Shown here piece after piece: positions 1-11,640 of a stretch of 64,000 nucleotides of DNA (positions are counted from its first letter, which is position 1; the number at the start of each line of letters is the position of its first letter). Below the pieces are notes generated by a model, which was not told where the DNA came from, made no database searches, and was given only the letters and a program-made list of their open reading frames with translations. The position numbers and the translations under genes are program-made. The stretch lies in the NCBI GenBank assembly GCA_963457665.1, contig OY735207.1, positions 47,084,196 through 47,148,195 of the forward strand. The letters run 5' to 3'. This DNA is from Thysanoteuthis rhombus (Eukaryota; Mollusca; Cephalopoda; Oegopsida; Thysanoteuthidae).

Positions 1-1167
1 ATATTTCACATTATGCGAACTCTGCATTATTAGGTTTCCAAAAATGTTCGTTAAGTGTATACACAATTTATGTATATCTAACTTTCACAACAAGGGTTTC
101 GTCAAATTCATTTCCTTTCACGTTGTGCAACAAATAACTTTTACCCGGGACTGTGCACCGTACTGAATACATCCTTTAAGATTCAAAACAGCGAAGAATT
201 ATAACGAAACGGTCTCTGAAGTTATGGAAATTTCGATGAATGGTAAAAAAATCGAACGTCAGTAATATTTCTTTATAACCATTGATGGAAATGGGTTTAG
301 GGAATTAGGAGAAGTAGGTATACGCTATATCCCTATGTACCCCCTGTTTATAAAACTATATAGTGGTTAAGTAGTAATTGTTAATGAATAATTTATATCA
401 AGACGTCTTATTGAGTTATGTGTTATCTGGGGGATTTTTTTGTTTGTAAAGAATCTGTATTTAATTGAGCACGGGATACAGAAAAAGAAGCTGCTGGCAC
501 TCTGTAGAGTCCTTTTCGATTGGTATATTTAAGTTTTAAATCTAGACCCAAATATATTTTTGAGAGAAACGCATATTTTTGTTTCGAACAAGAATAGTAA
601 CACAAGTTGTTTTTTTTTCTAACGTTGACCGATGTTAGTTCCCGTGAGATAACGTGGAACCGATTCTTCTATCCTCTGAATATTTCCTCAGGCTTGTAAA
701 TGACGTACTTCACTTGACTGGTTGCACGATCAATACAGATATGGGAAAACTTGAAAAACACTTCTAAGATTTTACTCTACACAGTGAGAAAGATGGCGCT
801 GGGAACTTTTGTATCAATTGATACATTCTTGTCAGCGCTTGACGGATATATCGATGAAGCACATCAGCTGATCCGGCGCATTAATAAAGTAGTCATGGGT
901 GGAGCTCACAGCTCAAAAAATGGCAGTAAAAAGATAAAAGTAACTGTCCTAATCTGTCTTAGTTGTGAACGCCAGAAGTTAGATAATCTCGACGGCTTAG
1001 CATGATGGCTGGTAATTGTTCTGATAATCCACGTTGTTGGCAACAGTCACCATGTCCTGAGGTTCTCTACGGTAAAGTGACAAAACGGAGCTTCAGTCCA
1101 AACTTAATCAAAAAAAATTATAAAGAGAGAGATACGGAGAGACACAGAGAGACTAAGACAGATTGAC

Positions 1168-1174
<7 letters not shown>
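1..1174. other. AT-rich non-genic DNA
   Basis: No repeat family or gene was recognised. A short open frame on the + strand (751-1005) lies in a slightly more GC-balanced patch and contains a stretch reading MALGTFVSIDTFLSALDGYI. It has no motif I recognise and no convincing splice context, so I do not call it a gene. Confidence 0.4.

Positions 1175-1224
<50 letters not shown>
1175..1224. repeat. (GA)n microsatellite
   Basis: A pure GA run of about 25 units follows a degenerate purine-rich lead-in (GAGACAC-type units from about 1130). No flanking retroposon was recognised. Confidence 0.95.
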
Positions 1225-1227
<3 letters not shown>

Positions 1228-2075
1228 TAATAAATGCATAGTCCAGCATAAGAACTTTACCTAATCGATACAATACGATGCCTCACTTTTGGCGTTATTG
1301 ACTTTCTCATTGTATGTCGTATTTCGTGAATCATTCTATTAAGTATTCGCCCGATAATATAGCTCTGTATGTATATCCCCAGCAGTAGAAGTAAATGGTG
1401 GGTGCTCAGTTCAAAGTTTACAGCATTATTGAGTATGCAGTTTATATACAAGTTCTTTTTACCAGAGCAACTCACCTTTCTTCAAATCCTTTCCTCTCTG
1501 AAAGTTATTTATGTTTTTTTCGTAAAAAAAGCTAAAAGATGAATCTATTTTTGGTACTCATCATTTAATCACTTTTTTCTCAAAAAAACATTTGTGGTGC
1601 TTGGTAAATGGCTCAAAATTACCATCACATTCTCTACGCTTCTTTTTTTTTGAGCTTAATAGGGCTTGATACCATTCATTGAATGTGAAATGGTCTCAAT
1701 ATTCTTTGTAGCTAATATGCCTTAACAGATAGTACATAAAATCCTATGATATAGAGTATTAATGTATGTATGAGAAGTAAACAGAGGATTAGTCCCTCGA
1801 AAAGCATAATATGATCAGACATGGGGTTATAAAGATATGTTTCTAAGAAAAACAAAACAAATAATAGATAATTGAAGATTAAACATTAGAGGTGATCAAC
1901 AGGAAAAAAAAGTCAAGATATCAGAATTTTAAACTCGTGGTGCAATTTAAAATTTGGAGAACAGATTCCTATGCTATTTAGAGTTCATCTAACTTCAATT
2001 GAAGGAACTTTTGAGTGCGTGTAGATGCACCGCAATTTTTCGACAATTAACAACTATACATAGTTGAAGTTTGTT
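1225..2075. other. AT-rich non-genic DNA
   Basis: No supported feature. The short open frame on the minus strand near 1257-1475 has no recognisable domain. Confidence 0.4.
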
Positions 2076-2079
2076 AGAT

Positions 2080-2300
2080 ATACTAGCCAGTACACAAGGC
2101 ATTACAGCGTCGAGTTTGAGATTGTTTGGATCAGTGGTCATCGAGGAATCTAATGCACTGCAATTACACAAAAATTGATGATTATTGTACAATCGATGAG
2201 TCCACATCTGCCTGATATATATCAGGCAGCACACAAGGCAATAGACTGTCAAGCTTGATGTTCTTTTGTTGAATGGTTCTCGAGAACCATGAAATGAAAT
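2080..2300 (+). repeat. Dispersed repeat, two adjacent degenerate units
   Basis: Two units about 140 bp apart share a core: a CCAG/GGCAG start, then ACACAAGGC, a GTCGAGTTTGA-like block, TTGTTTGGATC-like sequence and a TCGAG end. The first runs about 2083-2165 and the second about 2222-2300. Related copies occur at 2640-2720 and 3960-4075 (same strand) and 39790-39890 (opposite strand). The family is unidentified. The units may be old tandem monomers or parts of a non-autonomous element. Confidence 0.55.
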
Positions 2301-2639
2301 AATAAAACAATGATAAAACGTTGAAAATTATAGATCTTTCTTCGGACACCGAATAAATTACCTCCTTTGTCTTCTGTCCTTTAGAATTATCTAAATCTAA
2401 ACAAAAAATATCTCAGTAGACAATACTACAGAAAGAAAGTAACTGAAATACGCCGGACGAGAAATTATGCAACTTGACATTCATGACAGTCTGCTCCACA
2501 CACTGCGAGGTCCAGTACCTTCTAGACATGTGCGTTTGGCACAGGTACTACCCTTGTAAAATCGAAATAATCATTTGTTTATAATTAAAGAAGTACCTGT
2601 GTGTGTGTACGCTTTGCTCAATAATTAGCCACTGTGCGA

Positions 2640-2720
2640 AGCCAGATATATTAATACATACAGGATAGGGCAGCATTTGAAGTTGTTTGGATCGGTGGTT
2701 TCCGAGATAAATAATAAAAA
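2640..2720 (+). repeat. Dispersed repeat copy (2.1-kb family)
   Basis: Contains the family core TTGAAGTTGTTTGGATC followed by a GGTGGTTTCCGAG block, matching the units at 2080-2300. It begins with a GCCAGATA start and lacks a clear ACACAAGGC motif. Confidence 0.5.
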
Positions 2721-3410
2721 TGAATTAAAAAGTACAGATAATGGATCTTCTATCTAAAATTATCGATTTTGATTTAGATACTATAGATCTTAATTTAGAA
2801 ATGGATTATCTAAATTGTAGAAGATGTAGACAAAATACTAAACACTGAAGAGAAGTAAACGAGATACATCAAAGCCATTGTTTCCCACGACTGTCAAGAA
2901 ATTATTTCACATGACTATTATTTGTAGGCTGTTCGATACAATATGAAGTTCGGCCCCGTCCAAACATGCACCTTTGGATTGAGTACAGTCTCAAAGTTGA
3001 AGGTGTTACGACAGGAAAACGCAGTTTAAAACTATCTAAAGATGAATTACTAATCTCCATGGCCTATAATTGTCATCTAGCCAGACACTGGTAAAAATTG
3101 CTGCTATAACCTCTGCCACTCTGATGAACTGATTTGATCTGATTTGATTTTGTTGCCGAGATAAGAACGAATGAAATATTTTAATGCTAACCTTGTTTCC
3201 CTCTTCGTGAATACATCAATGTGTCAGCTGCCTAATGATGAGAAAACGTATTTATCTTACGCAACAAATATTCATTTTTCAACATAATCTCTTTCCCAGT
3301 CAGTGAACCTAATTCATTTTTGAATAGTAATCACATAGATTGTGAATTATACTGATCAAAATCCAGCTAAAAACTCCGTGTAAAGATGAGGGTTTATTGT
3401 TTCACTCTCG
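2721..3410. other. Non-genic DNA
   Basis: AT-rich sequence with no supported gene. A GCTAGCCAG-like start near 3075 may be a further short remnant of the 2.1-kb repeat family, but it is too short to call. Confidence 0.35.
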
Positions 3411-3486
3411 CTTTCAAAAAGTACTGGCTCTGCGACGTGTGGCGAATCCTGGGGAAGGTCTATGTCCAACGACGGACGTTAAAAGA

Positions 3487-3531
<45 letters not shown>
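3411..3531 (+). mobile_element. 5'-truncated LINE (family A) 3' end with (GAT)n tail
   Basis: About 75 bp of the extreme C-terminal coding end of a non-LTR retrotransposon. The same text recurs at 10.1, 17.7, 21.4, 31.6 and 39.4 kb: the KYWLC-, VWRILGKVY- and QRR-type stretch. It runs directly into about 15 GAT/TGA units (3486-3531). Compared with sister copies, about 15 bp is missing between the GCGAC and GTGTGGCG blocks, which changes the frame. The tail begins at the stop codon, so there is essentially no 3' UTR. This is a severely 5'-truncated insertion and not a functional gene. Confidence 0.85.
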
Positions 3532-3958
3532 TATTGTTTGCGCAAAAGAACAAGCGTCACCAATGCTTATTTAAACCTTCTGGTGCTCTGGAGACATGAT
3601 ATATCTTGAGTTTTCAATAACTGCTAGGTTATCTATGCCTTTTAGATCTCTTTTAGAAGTCTGCTGGGACATACGTGACAGGAAAAATGAAATAAATGAG
3701 ATTTCCCCGGCTTTTACAACTGCAGACAACGATGTCATCATAATATGAAACCTATCCAGAGATTAGTTCGCATTATATGACTGAACAGGAGAGACGTGTA
3801 GGCGATGTAATCCATTCATTTTGTTTTTTTATCCATATTTCAATACAATATAGATTTATGATTGATTGTGAAAGAGTATAAAATGAGGAAAAAACATCTA
3901 AATACAACTGAATGTCTGGGTGTGCTCTGCCATTACTCGACGACTGGTCATTGTTCAA
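3532..3958. other. Non-genic DNA
   Basis: No supported feature. A short open frame on the minus strand lacks any domain. Confidence 0.35.
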
Positions 3959-3959
3959 A

Positions 3960-4070
3960 CCTGACATTTGCCAGATAAAATCACTGGGTAGTGCATTGTC
4001 GAGATTGAAGTTTTTTTGGATTAGCGGTTCGAGAGAAATCTAATATACCACGATTACATCCGAAGTTAAC

Positions 4071-4072
<2 letters not shown>
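3960..4072 (+). repeat. Dispersed repeat copy (2.1-kb family)
   Basis: Shows the family order GCCAG start, TTGTCGAGATTGAAG, TTTTTTTGGATTAGCGG, TTCGAG and an AATCTAAT end. It abuts the TA array and SINE unit immediately downstream. Confidence 0.55.

Positions 4073-4104
<32 letters not shown>
4073..4104. repeat. (TA)n microsatellite at SINE 3' end
   Basis: About 16 TA units. On the minus strand the SINE-like unit to the right ends in GATGACACAAT and then runs directly into this array, so the array is probably an expanded retroposon tail. Confidence 0.85.
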
Positions 4105-4107
<3 letters not shown>

Positions 4108-4466
4108 GTCATCCACAGACAGCTGCTTCGATGTATTACATCTTTTCAGTGTGGCTATAGACTTTCCATTATCCCATCCGGTACCACGAGGCAGGATTGA
4201 AACCTTTGCTTAAGACCCGGAGGCCGATATCCTACCTCTGAGCTACTTAGGCTGAATTTAAGCGATATATTTATTTAAGCATCGATTCCCCATCCACCAG
4301 AGTTCTCTATTCCTATGGAAGGGCAATGCATAAGCTTACAATGGATGAGTTACCTCACTCAAAGGGTGCTCAACTCTGACTAGCGGAGCATCAATTATTG
4401 TGTCATCCACAGACAGCTGTTTCGATGTATTACATCTTTTCAGTGTGGCTATAGACTTTCCATTAT
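4103..4466 (-). mobile_element. tRNA-derived SINE-like unit flanked by 70-bp direct repeats
   Basis: Read on the minus strand, the inner part contains a tRNA-like block. The A box TAGCTCAGAGGTAGGA is the complement of about 4230-4245, and the B box GGTTTCAATCC is the complement of 4194-4204. A roughly 180-bp region precedes it. The whole is bracketed by two direct repeats of 70 bp, 4103-4172 and 4397-4466, offset by 294 bp and differing at a single base. A related copy lies at 41366-41690. The arrangement suggests a partial tandem dimer (monomer about 294 bp) of a tRNA-derived retroposon. It could also be a non-autonomous element with terminal direct repeats. Confidence 0.7.
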
Positions 4467-4600
4467 ATGATACAAATACGATACAAATCAAGAATACAAT
4501 ATAATATAATTCAATACCCGATGTGTGGTGGGTTTATTTCATCAAGTGCTTGATACATTCAATATTAAACGTTGAGTTAGAGTAAAGCTTAAAATACGAT
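4467..4600 (-). repeat. Dispersed repeat copy (shared with 17.1 kb)
   Basis: The reverse complement matches 17126-17275 closely. Shared blocks are GCTTAACTCTAAC-like, a GTTTAATRTTGAATGTATC core, and a TGTATCATATA end. At 17 kb that end runs into a (TA)n array; here it abuts the SINE direct repeat. Family unidentified. Confidence 0.6.
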
Positions 4601-5184
4601 GAAATAAAGGATTCCCAACACAAACACATTCATGTTTCTACCCTGTTTGTGCCTTTTCGGACGAATAATTAAATCTAATCTAGATCCCTACCTAGGAAGT
4701 TTTTTTTGGGGGGGGGGTTCTATTTTTCTATAGAGAGGAACCTTCCTCGTATTCTATTTATATATTTTTTCTTTTTCTTTTATCTTTTCCTTGTTTAGTT
4801 GTTGCTCAGTGCTGGTTATGTTTCTTCTCTTTCACTTTGTGGAGATACTATACTTTCTAGTAGTTATGAATTATAAATTAGAAAGAGGTACTGTAGGCAC
4901 TTACTTTATCAGTATGTTGCTAAAACATCAGCTCTTTGTGATACGTTTCCTCAGTGAGAGCATTTTATACTTAATCAAATCTGTTACCCAATGTTGGGGG
5001 TTCACTTTTACGTAACTGTAGTTGTTAGTCATTGCAGGTTTGGTGTGTTTTTATATATCTCTGATAATTATGAGAAGGTGATTGGGTTGTTCTTGAAGTG
5101 GCTGGAGAATAAAATGATAATAATATTAATTTCAGGGCAGAAACATAAACGTATTTGAGTTGAGGATCCCTTATTTCAACACAT

Positions 5185-5186
<2 letters not shown>
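4601..5186. other. Non-genic DNA with a poly-G run
   Basis: AT-rich sequence with no supported gene. It contains a T/G homopolymer pair near 4700-4720. Confidence 0.35.

Positions 5187-5223
<37 letters not shown>
5187..5223. repeat. (TA)n microsatellite
   Basis: About 18 TA units, following a short stretch that resembles the region near 4600 on the opposite strand. Confidence 0.9.
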
Positions 5224-5226
<3 letters not shown>

Positions 5227-6310
5227 GAGGCTGTCTTATTGGCTGAGTCAAATTGGAAAATCTTGGATATAAATGAAAATTTATTATGCTGATATGCATG
5301 GGTTGATTTCATTCTAATAAATAGATACATTTATATAAAAACAATATATTTTTTCATAATTTTCCATTTATGAATTATACAATACAAAAGGGTCAGTAAT
5401 CATCTTCAGTAGGAATAAAATTTCGAATGGACTTTGGTCCTTCAGTAAACAGCCTTGCTTCAAATATAATTCTCCAGCGGTCAGCTCATTGCAGTCAGTT
5501 GGTTTGCATTACGAGCCAATATTTGGCCATTGAACTTCTCGTCTCTGGCACCGCTTCTGGTATTTCTTCAGACCAGACAAATTCTCATTGTATGTTTTCG
5601 ATGGGCTAATATGTCAGATATGGATTCTTGTCTCTATGGAATCATTCCACCATTTATTAACGCCCAAAGCAATCGACTAATTGGCCAAACGGCTGGAATC
5701 TTCTTTAGTCTATTCTATATGTAGACATGTTACAATTATCTAGGTTACGTCCTGTGCTCAACGCGAAAGATTCGATATTTCTGGATTTGACCAGCAGTAT
5801 TCAAAAGATCATCTCATCCTATGGATGAAGCGAAAATGTCTTCCATTATAATGGACGAATCTTAATTAGAACTATCGAAAGACTTTCACTCAAGCCTCCC
5901 GCGGATAATTGTTTTCAAACACCAAGAAACCTTGGTTACTGCTTCTGACGTAAATGTCGGGCGCGACCACTCCAAAGAAAGATGTAGCCGGACACAGAGA
6001 CCCAGTCAAAGTTTGGCACAATCAATCATAATTAGCATTTGTGAATTCTTGACTTTTCATTTTCTTCAACCTTTCCTTTCAACCGTGAATTCAATCATTC
6101 AATATACCGGCTAATCGGCTGTCAATTCCGACCATTTATGGAACTCAAGTCATTTTCGTTTTTTTTGTTAGCAATGACCAACATCAGTTGGAGCGCAACT
6201 ACCACTTCATTGTAGTTATATATAAAGGCAGAAGGGAAACAGAAACAAAAAAAAGGTTGTCCGTCGATCTCAAGGACTACAGGAAGCTGATCAGTTACGA
6301 CGAAATTGTT
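5224..6310. other. Non-genic DNA
   Basis: Two short overlapping open frames (about 5427-5724) have a more even base composition than the surroundings, but no recognisable domain or convincing splice sites. Nothing else is supported. Confidence 0.35.
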
Positions 6311-6317
6311 AATCTCT

Positions 6318-6600
6318 TTTTCTCTCCCCCTCTCTCACTTTCTCTCTCTCTCTTTCTTTCTCTCTCTCCTTCTCTCTCTATATATATTTATATATATACA
6401 TATACATATATATGTATATGTATATATATAAACATACATATATATACTCATATAAATATATGCATATGTATATATATATACATTTATATATATGCATATA
6501 TATTTATATATACATATTTATGTGTGTATATATATATGTGTGTATATATATGTGTATATATATGTGTGTGTGTGTGCGTAAGTATATATATATATATATT
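6318..6600. repeat. Compound (CT)n / (TA)n / (TATG)n microsatellite
   Basis: An imperfect CT run (about 6318-6380) is followed by TATATA interrupted by CATA and TGTG units to about 6600. The apparent protein here (SLSLSL, then YIYIYI) is only a translation of the repeat. Confidence 0.95.
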
Positions 6601-7167
6601 GAAAGTAATATGTAAGCAAGCCCAGTTTCAAAAAAGATTGAATGTGTAATACAAAATAACATCCATATACAACACGTAATGATAACATTCTATGTAAAAT
6701 TTCAAATTATATCTAGTATAACATAAGTTATACATATTAAAAATCATTGTTGAAAGGGAGGTGGCGTTTGAACAACACTGCTGGGGTGCCATGTTGATAT
6801 GACTTGTGTTTTGTTGTCGTTACTGTTGTTATTTTTTCTAAATCCCCCAAACTGTTACATGGTAAACAACTGATGATCCAAACAAATAAAAAAATTACAC
6901 ATAGTACCATAATAACAAAGTATATGTACAACATTTACATAAAAACACTTAAGAAAATGACATTAATTGCAGCAACGGATATTGGGAAATAAGTGACTGA
7001 AGTGACACAAAAAAATGAAAAAAAAATTTATGTGTTTAGTGTTTAAAACTGTTAATGCTTTGGTTTTATGGATTATAAAAATGCAAAATGGGAATCATGA
7101 AAATATGTCTTTAAACCATTTTTGCTCAAAAATATACCTTACTAAAGCTAGAATGTTGTTGCAAGCA

Positions 7168-7168
<1 letters not shown>
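6601..7168. other. Non-genic DNA
   Basis: AT-rich, with no supported feature. Short frames occur on both strands with no domain. Confidence 0.35.

Positions 7169-7233
<65 letters not shown>
7169..7233. repeat. (AT)n microsatellite
   Basis: Uninterrupted array of about 32 units. Confidence 0.95.
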
Positions 7234-7235
<2 letters not shown>

Positions 7236-8720
7236 ATACATTATTTTTATTTAGTTAAAAATCCTTATTAGCAAGTGTAAAAGAATTCCCGCTTTATAAC
7301 AGCCATGAAACTCAATATTCAGCTCATAAATAGCTAGAACTGTAACCCTGGCTCTTTCACTGATCTCGATAAGTTTGTGCAGCCGTACATAAGAAGTATT
7401 GGTTAGTCTTGTTTTTTTTCTTGACTGTAACAAGAAGTCAACATATTTTTGTTTCAGTCAAGAACCAAGTCAATTTATTAAGGACCTAACTTACGATGTT
7501 CTGAAAAGAATAAAATCGTAAAGACAAACAAAACTACATTTAAATAAAACACCTACACGGGATAATCTATAATTGCGTCAATTAAACCAAGCCGTATCCA
7601 TAAAGTCCCACAGTTGATATTCACAACTGAGAAGTTTCTATAAAAGAGTCTAAAAATGATACCTGGTCCTTTCAAGGTTTCCAACAAAATTTGACGCAAG
7701 CGTTTTAGGTTTATTTGTTCCTTGTCTCCTCTAACATCGCCTAGACCGTTTTTGTGTCAATTCAGACTCGGACTATATGACTTTGTGGTGGTGAGTAAAC
7801 TTTACTGACTCCTTTTAGATAGATCTACGGCATCAGAAGGTAACCCAGAAACCTATAGAATGTATTGAAACCACCAATGACCCTCTGTGAAAAGGTAATA
7901 AAAGCCATTTTTCTGTACTTTTTTTGTTTTCATTATCAATTCGATTGAATCACTGTAGCTCCAAAAATTGATTGCCCTACCAACTGGCCAAGTGAGTTTT
8001 GTAGATTCTCATTACTTTAAGTGTTCGTGCGTCTGTAGATGTGTGTCAAATGGTCACATTTAGGGGCTAAAACCTTGAAAATTTGCATGCGTACACCTCT
8101 CAGCCCCTCTTAAACAATTTTGTTTTCAAAACAGTGCTTTTGAGGGTCTATATGATCGTTTCGGACTAACAATGCTCAAACCTTGCGCGAATATTTTTTT
8201 CAAGATAATTTTAGATAAGATATCTTATTTTTTTTAGATAATTTTAGATCATTTTTTTAATTATTAGTTATTATACATGCGCTGACTAGGATGATCTTTT
8301 TTATCCGAAGTATTTGAATATTTGAATAAAATCTATTATTTATGCAAATGACACTCCCCGATGGTGATGCAATAACGGAACCCCTACGTACAAAACTTCT
8401 ATCTCCTGTTTACAGCGTAGCAATTGACCTCTTTTACCTTGTCAATAATAACCACCTCTCCTGTCATCGTTCTTTCATCAGACCCTCATGACAAATGATT
8501 CGACGAATGATTTCACTGACACGGTTTCAGGTTGCACATTAGCCCTTGGGTTTACTGGCTCAAAACATAACAAGTGACCGACGGTGAAGGCTAAAAGACA
8601 GAAAAAGAAACCAGATGAATACTTTTCTCATTTTATCCTCTTCAGGTTTTAACGATATCACAACCAGCAATTGACAGTACGAATGCATTTCAGCTTATTC
8701 TACTGAGATGTAAAATATTA
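7234..8720. other. Non-genic DNA
   Basis: Nothing recognised over about 1.5 kb. All reading frames are closed or very short. Confidence 0.4.
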
Positions 8721-8740
8721 CATCTCTCTCTCTCTCTCTT

Positions 8741-8826
<86 letters not shown>
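8721..8826. repeat. (CT)n-(TA)n compound microsatellite
   Basis: A CT tract (about 8723-8775) joins a TA tract (to 8826), followed by a short TG/GGGGGG stretch. The (TA)n arm can form a cruciform, and the CT arm is a homopurine/homopyrimidine tract. Confidence 0.95.
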
Positions 8827-8828
<2 letters not shown>

Positions 8829-9970
8829 GTGTGTGTTTGGGGGGGTGCGTGTGTTTGATGCGTATTTAGGTAGCATTTAAAGACGATTGACAAGGATTGC
8901 GTTATCAATTTTTTGGTGAATTTCCCGTTTTCGCACAAGGAAACATTTTTTTAATCAAGTGTGTGTGTGTGTGCGTTTCTTACGCTTTCACTAATTCTGT
9001 AGTCATTATCAAGACCATGAAACATGGAAAGAACATGAAAGGTTGAAATCAAGAAAAAACTGTAGTGTTATTTGTTTCCCTGTTATGTGGGCCAAACCCA
9101 AGCTTTTCTAGTCACTGACCACCGACGATATCACTACTGAGTAATCCAAAGCACAGCTTTAATAATTTTCTCTATTAATAAACTATATGTTTCTGGAGAT
9201 GCATTGCTAATGATTATACTATAGGAAAATATCTTATATGTTTTTTATGCATAGATGCATCGTGGAAGATTTTACTTCAGAAATGCATTGGAAACCATAA
9301 AGGAGTGACAGTGGTCAGAAATCGAGATGAGATTTATTGACAGAATAAAGCTATAACTATATGCAACTTTTTTCAACACGTTCTTTCTGTTCCTGGGTAG
9401 TAAGGGCTTTATGTTTAGAAAAATATAAGAAATTGGATGTTATTCCCTTCGAGCTTTGCTTTTGTGATCAGAATATTGATACTCTGTAATTCTTTCTTGC
9501 CCTGGACAGCTCAAGGAAGGTACCAGAAAATGGCAGTTATGGCCAGTCCCACATTCGGCAATGCGCTAAGGTTTCCCCTTGACACTGTTTCATTTCAGTT
9601 GAAATGAAGTGCCCAAGATCTGTCTTAATCCCAAATAAGCATTCCGGAATATGTCCTGTGGACATCATATATCTTAGTCGAATACCGTCTCAAACAAATC
9701 AGACAAAAGATATGATTATCCTGGAGTGCAAGGAATTACCCAGGAAGCTCACTAGAACGGAGAAAGGAGCTTGGTTCAGGTTTGTTACAGTGACTCGGGG
9801 CTTCCAGGACAATTACATGGCTGGTTGAGGTTATAATGAAAAAAAAAACTACGGTAAAATTGATTGCAAACTGTCCCTGAAAGTCTAATCGGTAACATTC
9901 ATCTTGATGAATTCAAGGAGAACATTAGAAAATCAAGGCATGCACTTGCACCGGGATATACTTGGCTTTG
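8827..9970. other. Non-genic DNA
   Basis: A 74-codon open frame (9604-9828, +) has no motif I know. A short (TG)n run lies near 8960-8972. No other feature is supported. Confidence 0.35.
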
Positions 9971-10212
9971 AACGCCACTAATGGGCAGGCCATGTTGCAA
10001 GAATGAAAGACAACCGATGGGCATCACGTCTCACAACATGGATCCCCAGAGATCACATAAGAAACTGAGGCGGACAGAACACAAGATGGAGAGATGAACT
10101 GGACAGATTCAGGAAATACTAGTTCCGTGATGCCCATGAAAGAGAAGTGTGGCGAATCCTGGGGAAGGTCTATGTCCAACGACGGATGTTAAAAGACTGA
10201 TGATGATGACTA
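9971..10212 (+). mobile_element. 5'-truncated LINE (family A) C-terminal fragment
   Basis: Encodes the terminal part of a non-LTR retrotransposon polyprotein. In order the translation shows GHVARMKDNRWASRLTTWIP, then RDH, RWRDELDRF, then REVWRILGKVYVQRRMLKD followed by TGA. The stop is the first unit of the TGATGATGA tail at about 10198. The 5' end fades out near 9970. This is a dead, truncated insertion of the family also found at 3.4, 17.7, 21.2, 31.6 and 39.2 kb. Confidence 0.9.
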
Positions 10213-11540
10213 AGGAACATACAACAAGGACATGATGGGAGATGATATTTTAGGGTCTAATTCGTGAAAGTAAGAAAGAGTATAGTCATTAATCTCGAGG
10301 ACCTGCCTAATCCTAAATCTTTTATGATCGTTTTTATCTAACTTTAGTGTATTTACATGTTAAATTAGATCCGTATGTTGCAGTTGATTTTTTTTTCTTT
10401 CAGGAAAATGTGATTTTTAAATGTGAATAAAATATGCGTTTCTCAGAAGAAGGCAAATCTCAAAATATCACTGTCCTGGTCACGAAAGCGAAATTTGAAG
10501 GTAATAATAACTATTTTCTATAATCATTTCACTTAAACATTTGGGAAATGACACACACTACATGAACATATTGTCATAAACATAAACAGATCGTCAGTGG
10601 TAAAAAAATTGAGGTAAGGTTTACCAACAGAATTGGGCTGTTATATGTATAAGGAATTTGCTTTGAATGCTCTTATACTTTTATATAGATTTCCTTATTT
10701 TTAACCAGAATATATTTTTACACTTCTTTCCGAATAAAAAGAGAACCAATTCCAAGGTCAGATCTTTGGTAGAAAAAAATAAAACGGTAAATAAATCCGT
10801 GACTTGAAAATGCTCTTGCCGAAAAACTAGAGGCTTATTGCACCCTAAATTTTGCACGAAATTGTCAAATTGAAATACGTGAATACGATACGATTTCGCG
10901 GGGTCAGTCCGTATTTTTTTGTTTGCCTATCCAGAATTGGGCGTGTCCTGATGCCAAATCGTGACTCATCTTGAAAACTTTCTTCCTTGTAACCGTCTGT
11001 CGGGAACCAGCAGATCGATAGACACAAACACTGATGATTGGGTGAGCATCGTGACTCATCTTGCAGGAAAACTTTGTTTAGTAAATGGCTGAAACTTTCA
11101 GCGGGCCCAGATGCGGCATCGAGTCATTCACCAATTCTTTGAGAGTATATCTCTCCACAATGTAATCGGGTAATTATCTTACTCAAAAATATAGCGTTAG
11201 TTCCGTTGGGTGAAAAAAGAAAATTGTATTTTATTCTCCATGGATATATTGAAATTTAAATTTGTATTTAAATACGAGGTTATTTCTCCAGATTGATAGC
11301 AAGATTTCTTTGCTTCTTTGTCAACAAATCTGTTACAAAGCTGTTGTTTTTCTGGAGTTGTGGTAAAAATCTGAAAATCAATCATGGAATTAACTCGTTC
11401 CCTGTCCAATATGAAGAAGTATCAGGATAATTGCTTGAAAACTTAATTCATCCCCAGGTTACTGAAATAAAAAATATACGCACAGGATACTTTTTATAGC
11501 TACTCTCAGACTCACATTCAGCGTTGGTCGAGAATAGGGA
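10213..11540. other. Non-genic DNA
   Basis: No supported gene. A short direct repeat of ATCGTGACTCATCTTG occurs near 10967 and 11048, on either side of a TCGATAGACACAAAC patch. Confidence 0.35.
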
Positions 11541-11545
11541 ATAAA

Positions 11546-11634
11546 CCCCTCGCGAGATTCGAACTCGTATCTCTTTATCTTCCAGACTGCTGTCTTAACG
11601 TGACAGCTGCCTTGTCGATTCGGCCACAGCAGTC
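11546..11634 (-). mobile_element. tRNA-derived SINE head / tRNA pseudogene
   Basis: The minus strand has an A-box-like TGGCCGAATCGACAAGGC and a strong B box, GAGTTCGAATCTCG (11551-11566). Between them is an anticodon-like hairpin with a 5-6 bp stem and 7-base loop, then a long variable region, as in Leu/Ser-type tRNAs. The acceptor arms do not pair, so it is not a working tRNA gene. Similar sequence appears at 12880-12960 and 31450-31530, which supports a SINE family. Confidence 0.6.
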
Positions 11635-11640
11635 ATTCAA

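Noticed and set aside
751-1005. 84-codon frame with a non-repetitive translation
   Set aside because: No recognisable homology or exon boundaries; kept only as a note.
3397-3609. Protein with a run of Met
   Set aside because: It is the (ATG)n tail of a truncated LINE read in frame.
5427-5724. Two overlapping open frames
   Set aside because: No domain, no start context and no splice sites; length is within chance expectation.
6318-6640. Long open frames rich in YIYI/YMYI
   Set aside because: They are translations of TA/TATG microsatellites; the same applies at 7.2, 12.1, 17.0, 17.3, 21.7 and 48.0 kb.
11546-11634. Functional tRNA gene
   Set aside because: A and B boxes are present but the acceptor stem does not pair, the anticodon loop lacks the invariant T33, and related fragments occur elsewhere.
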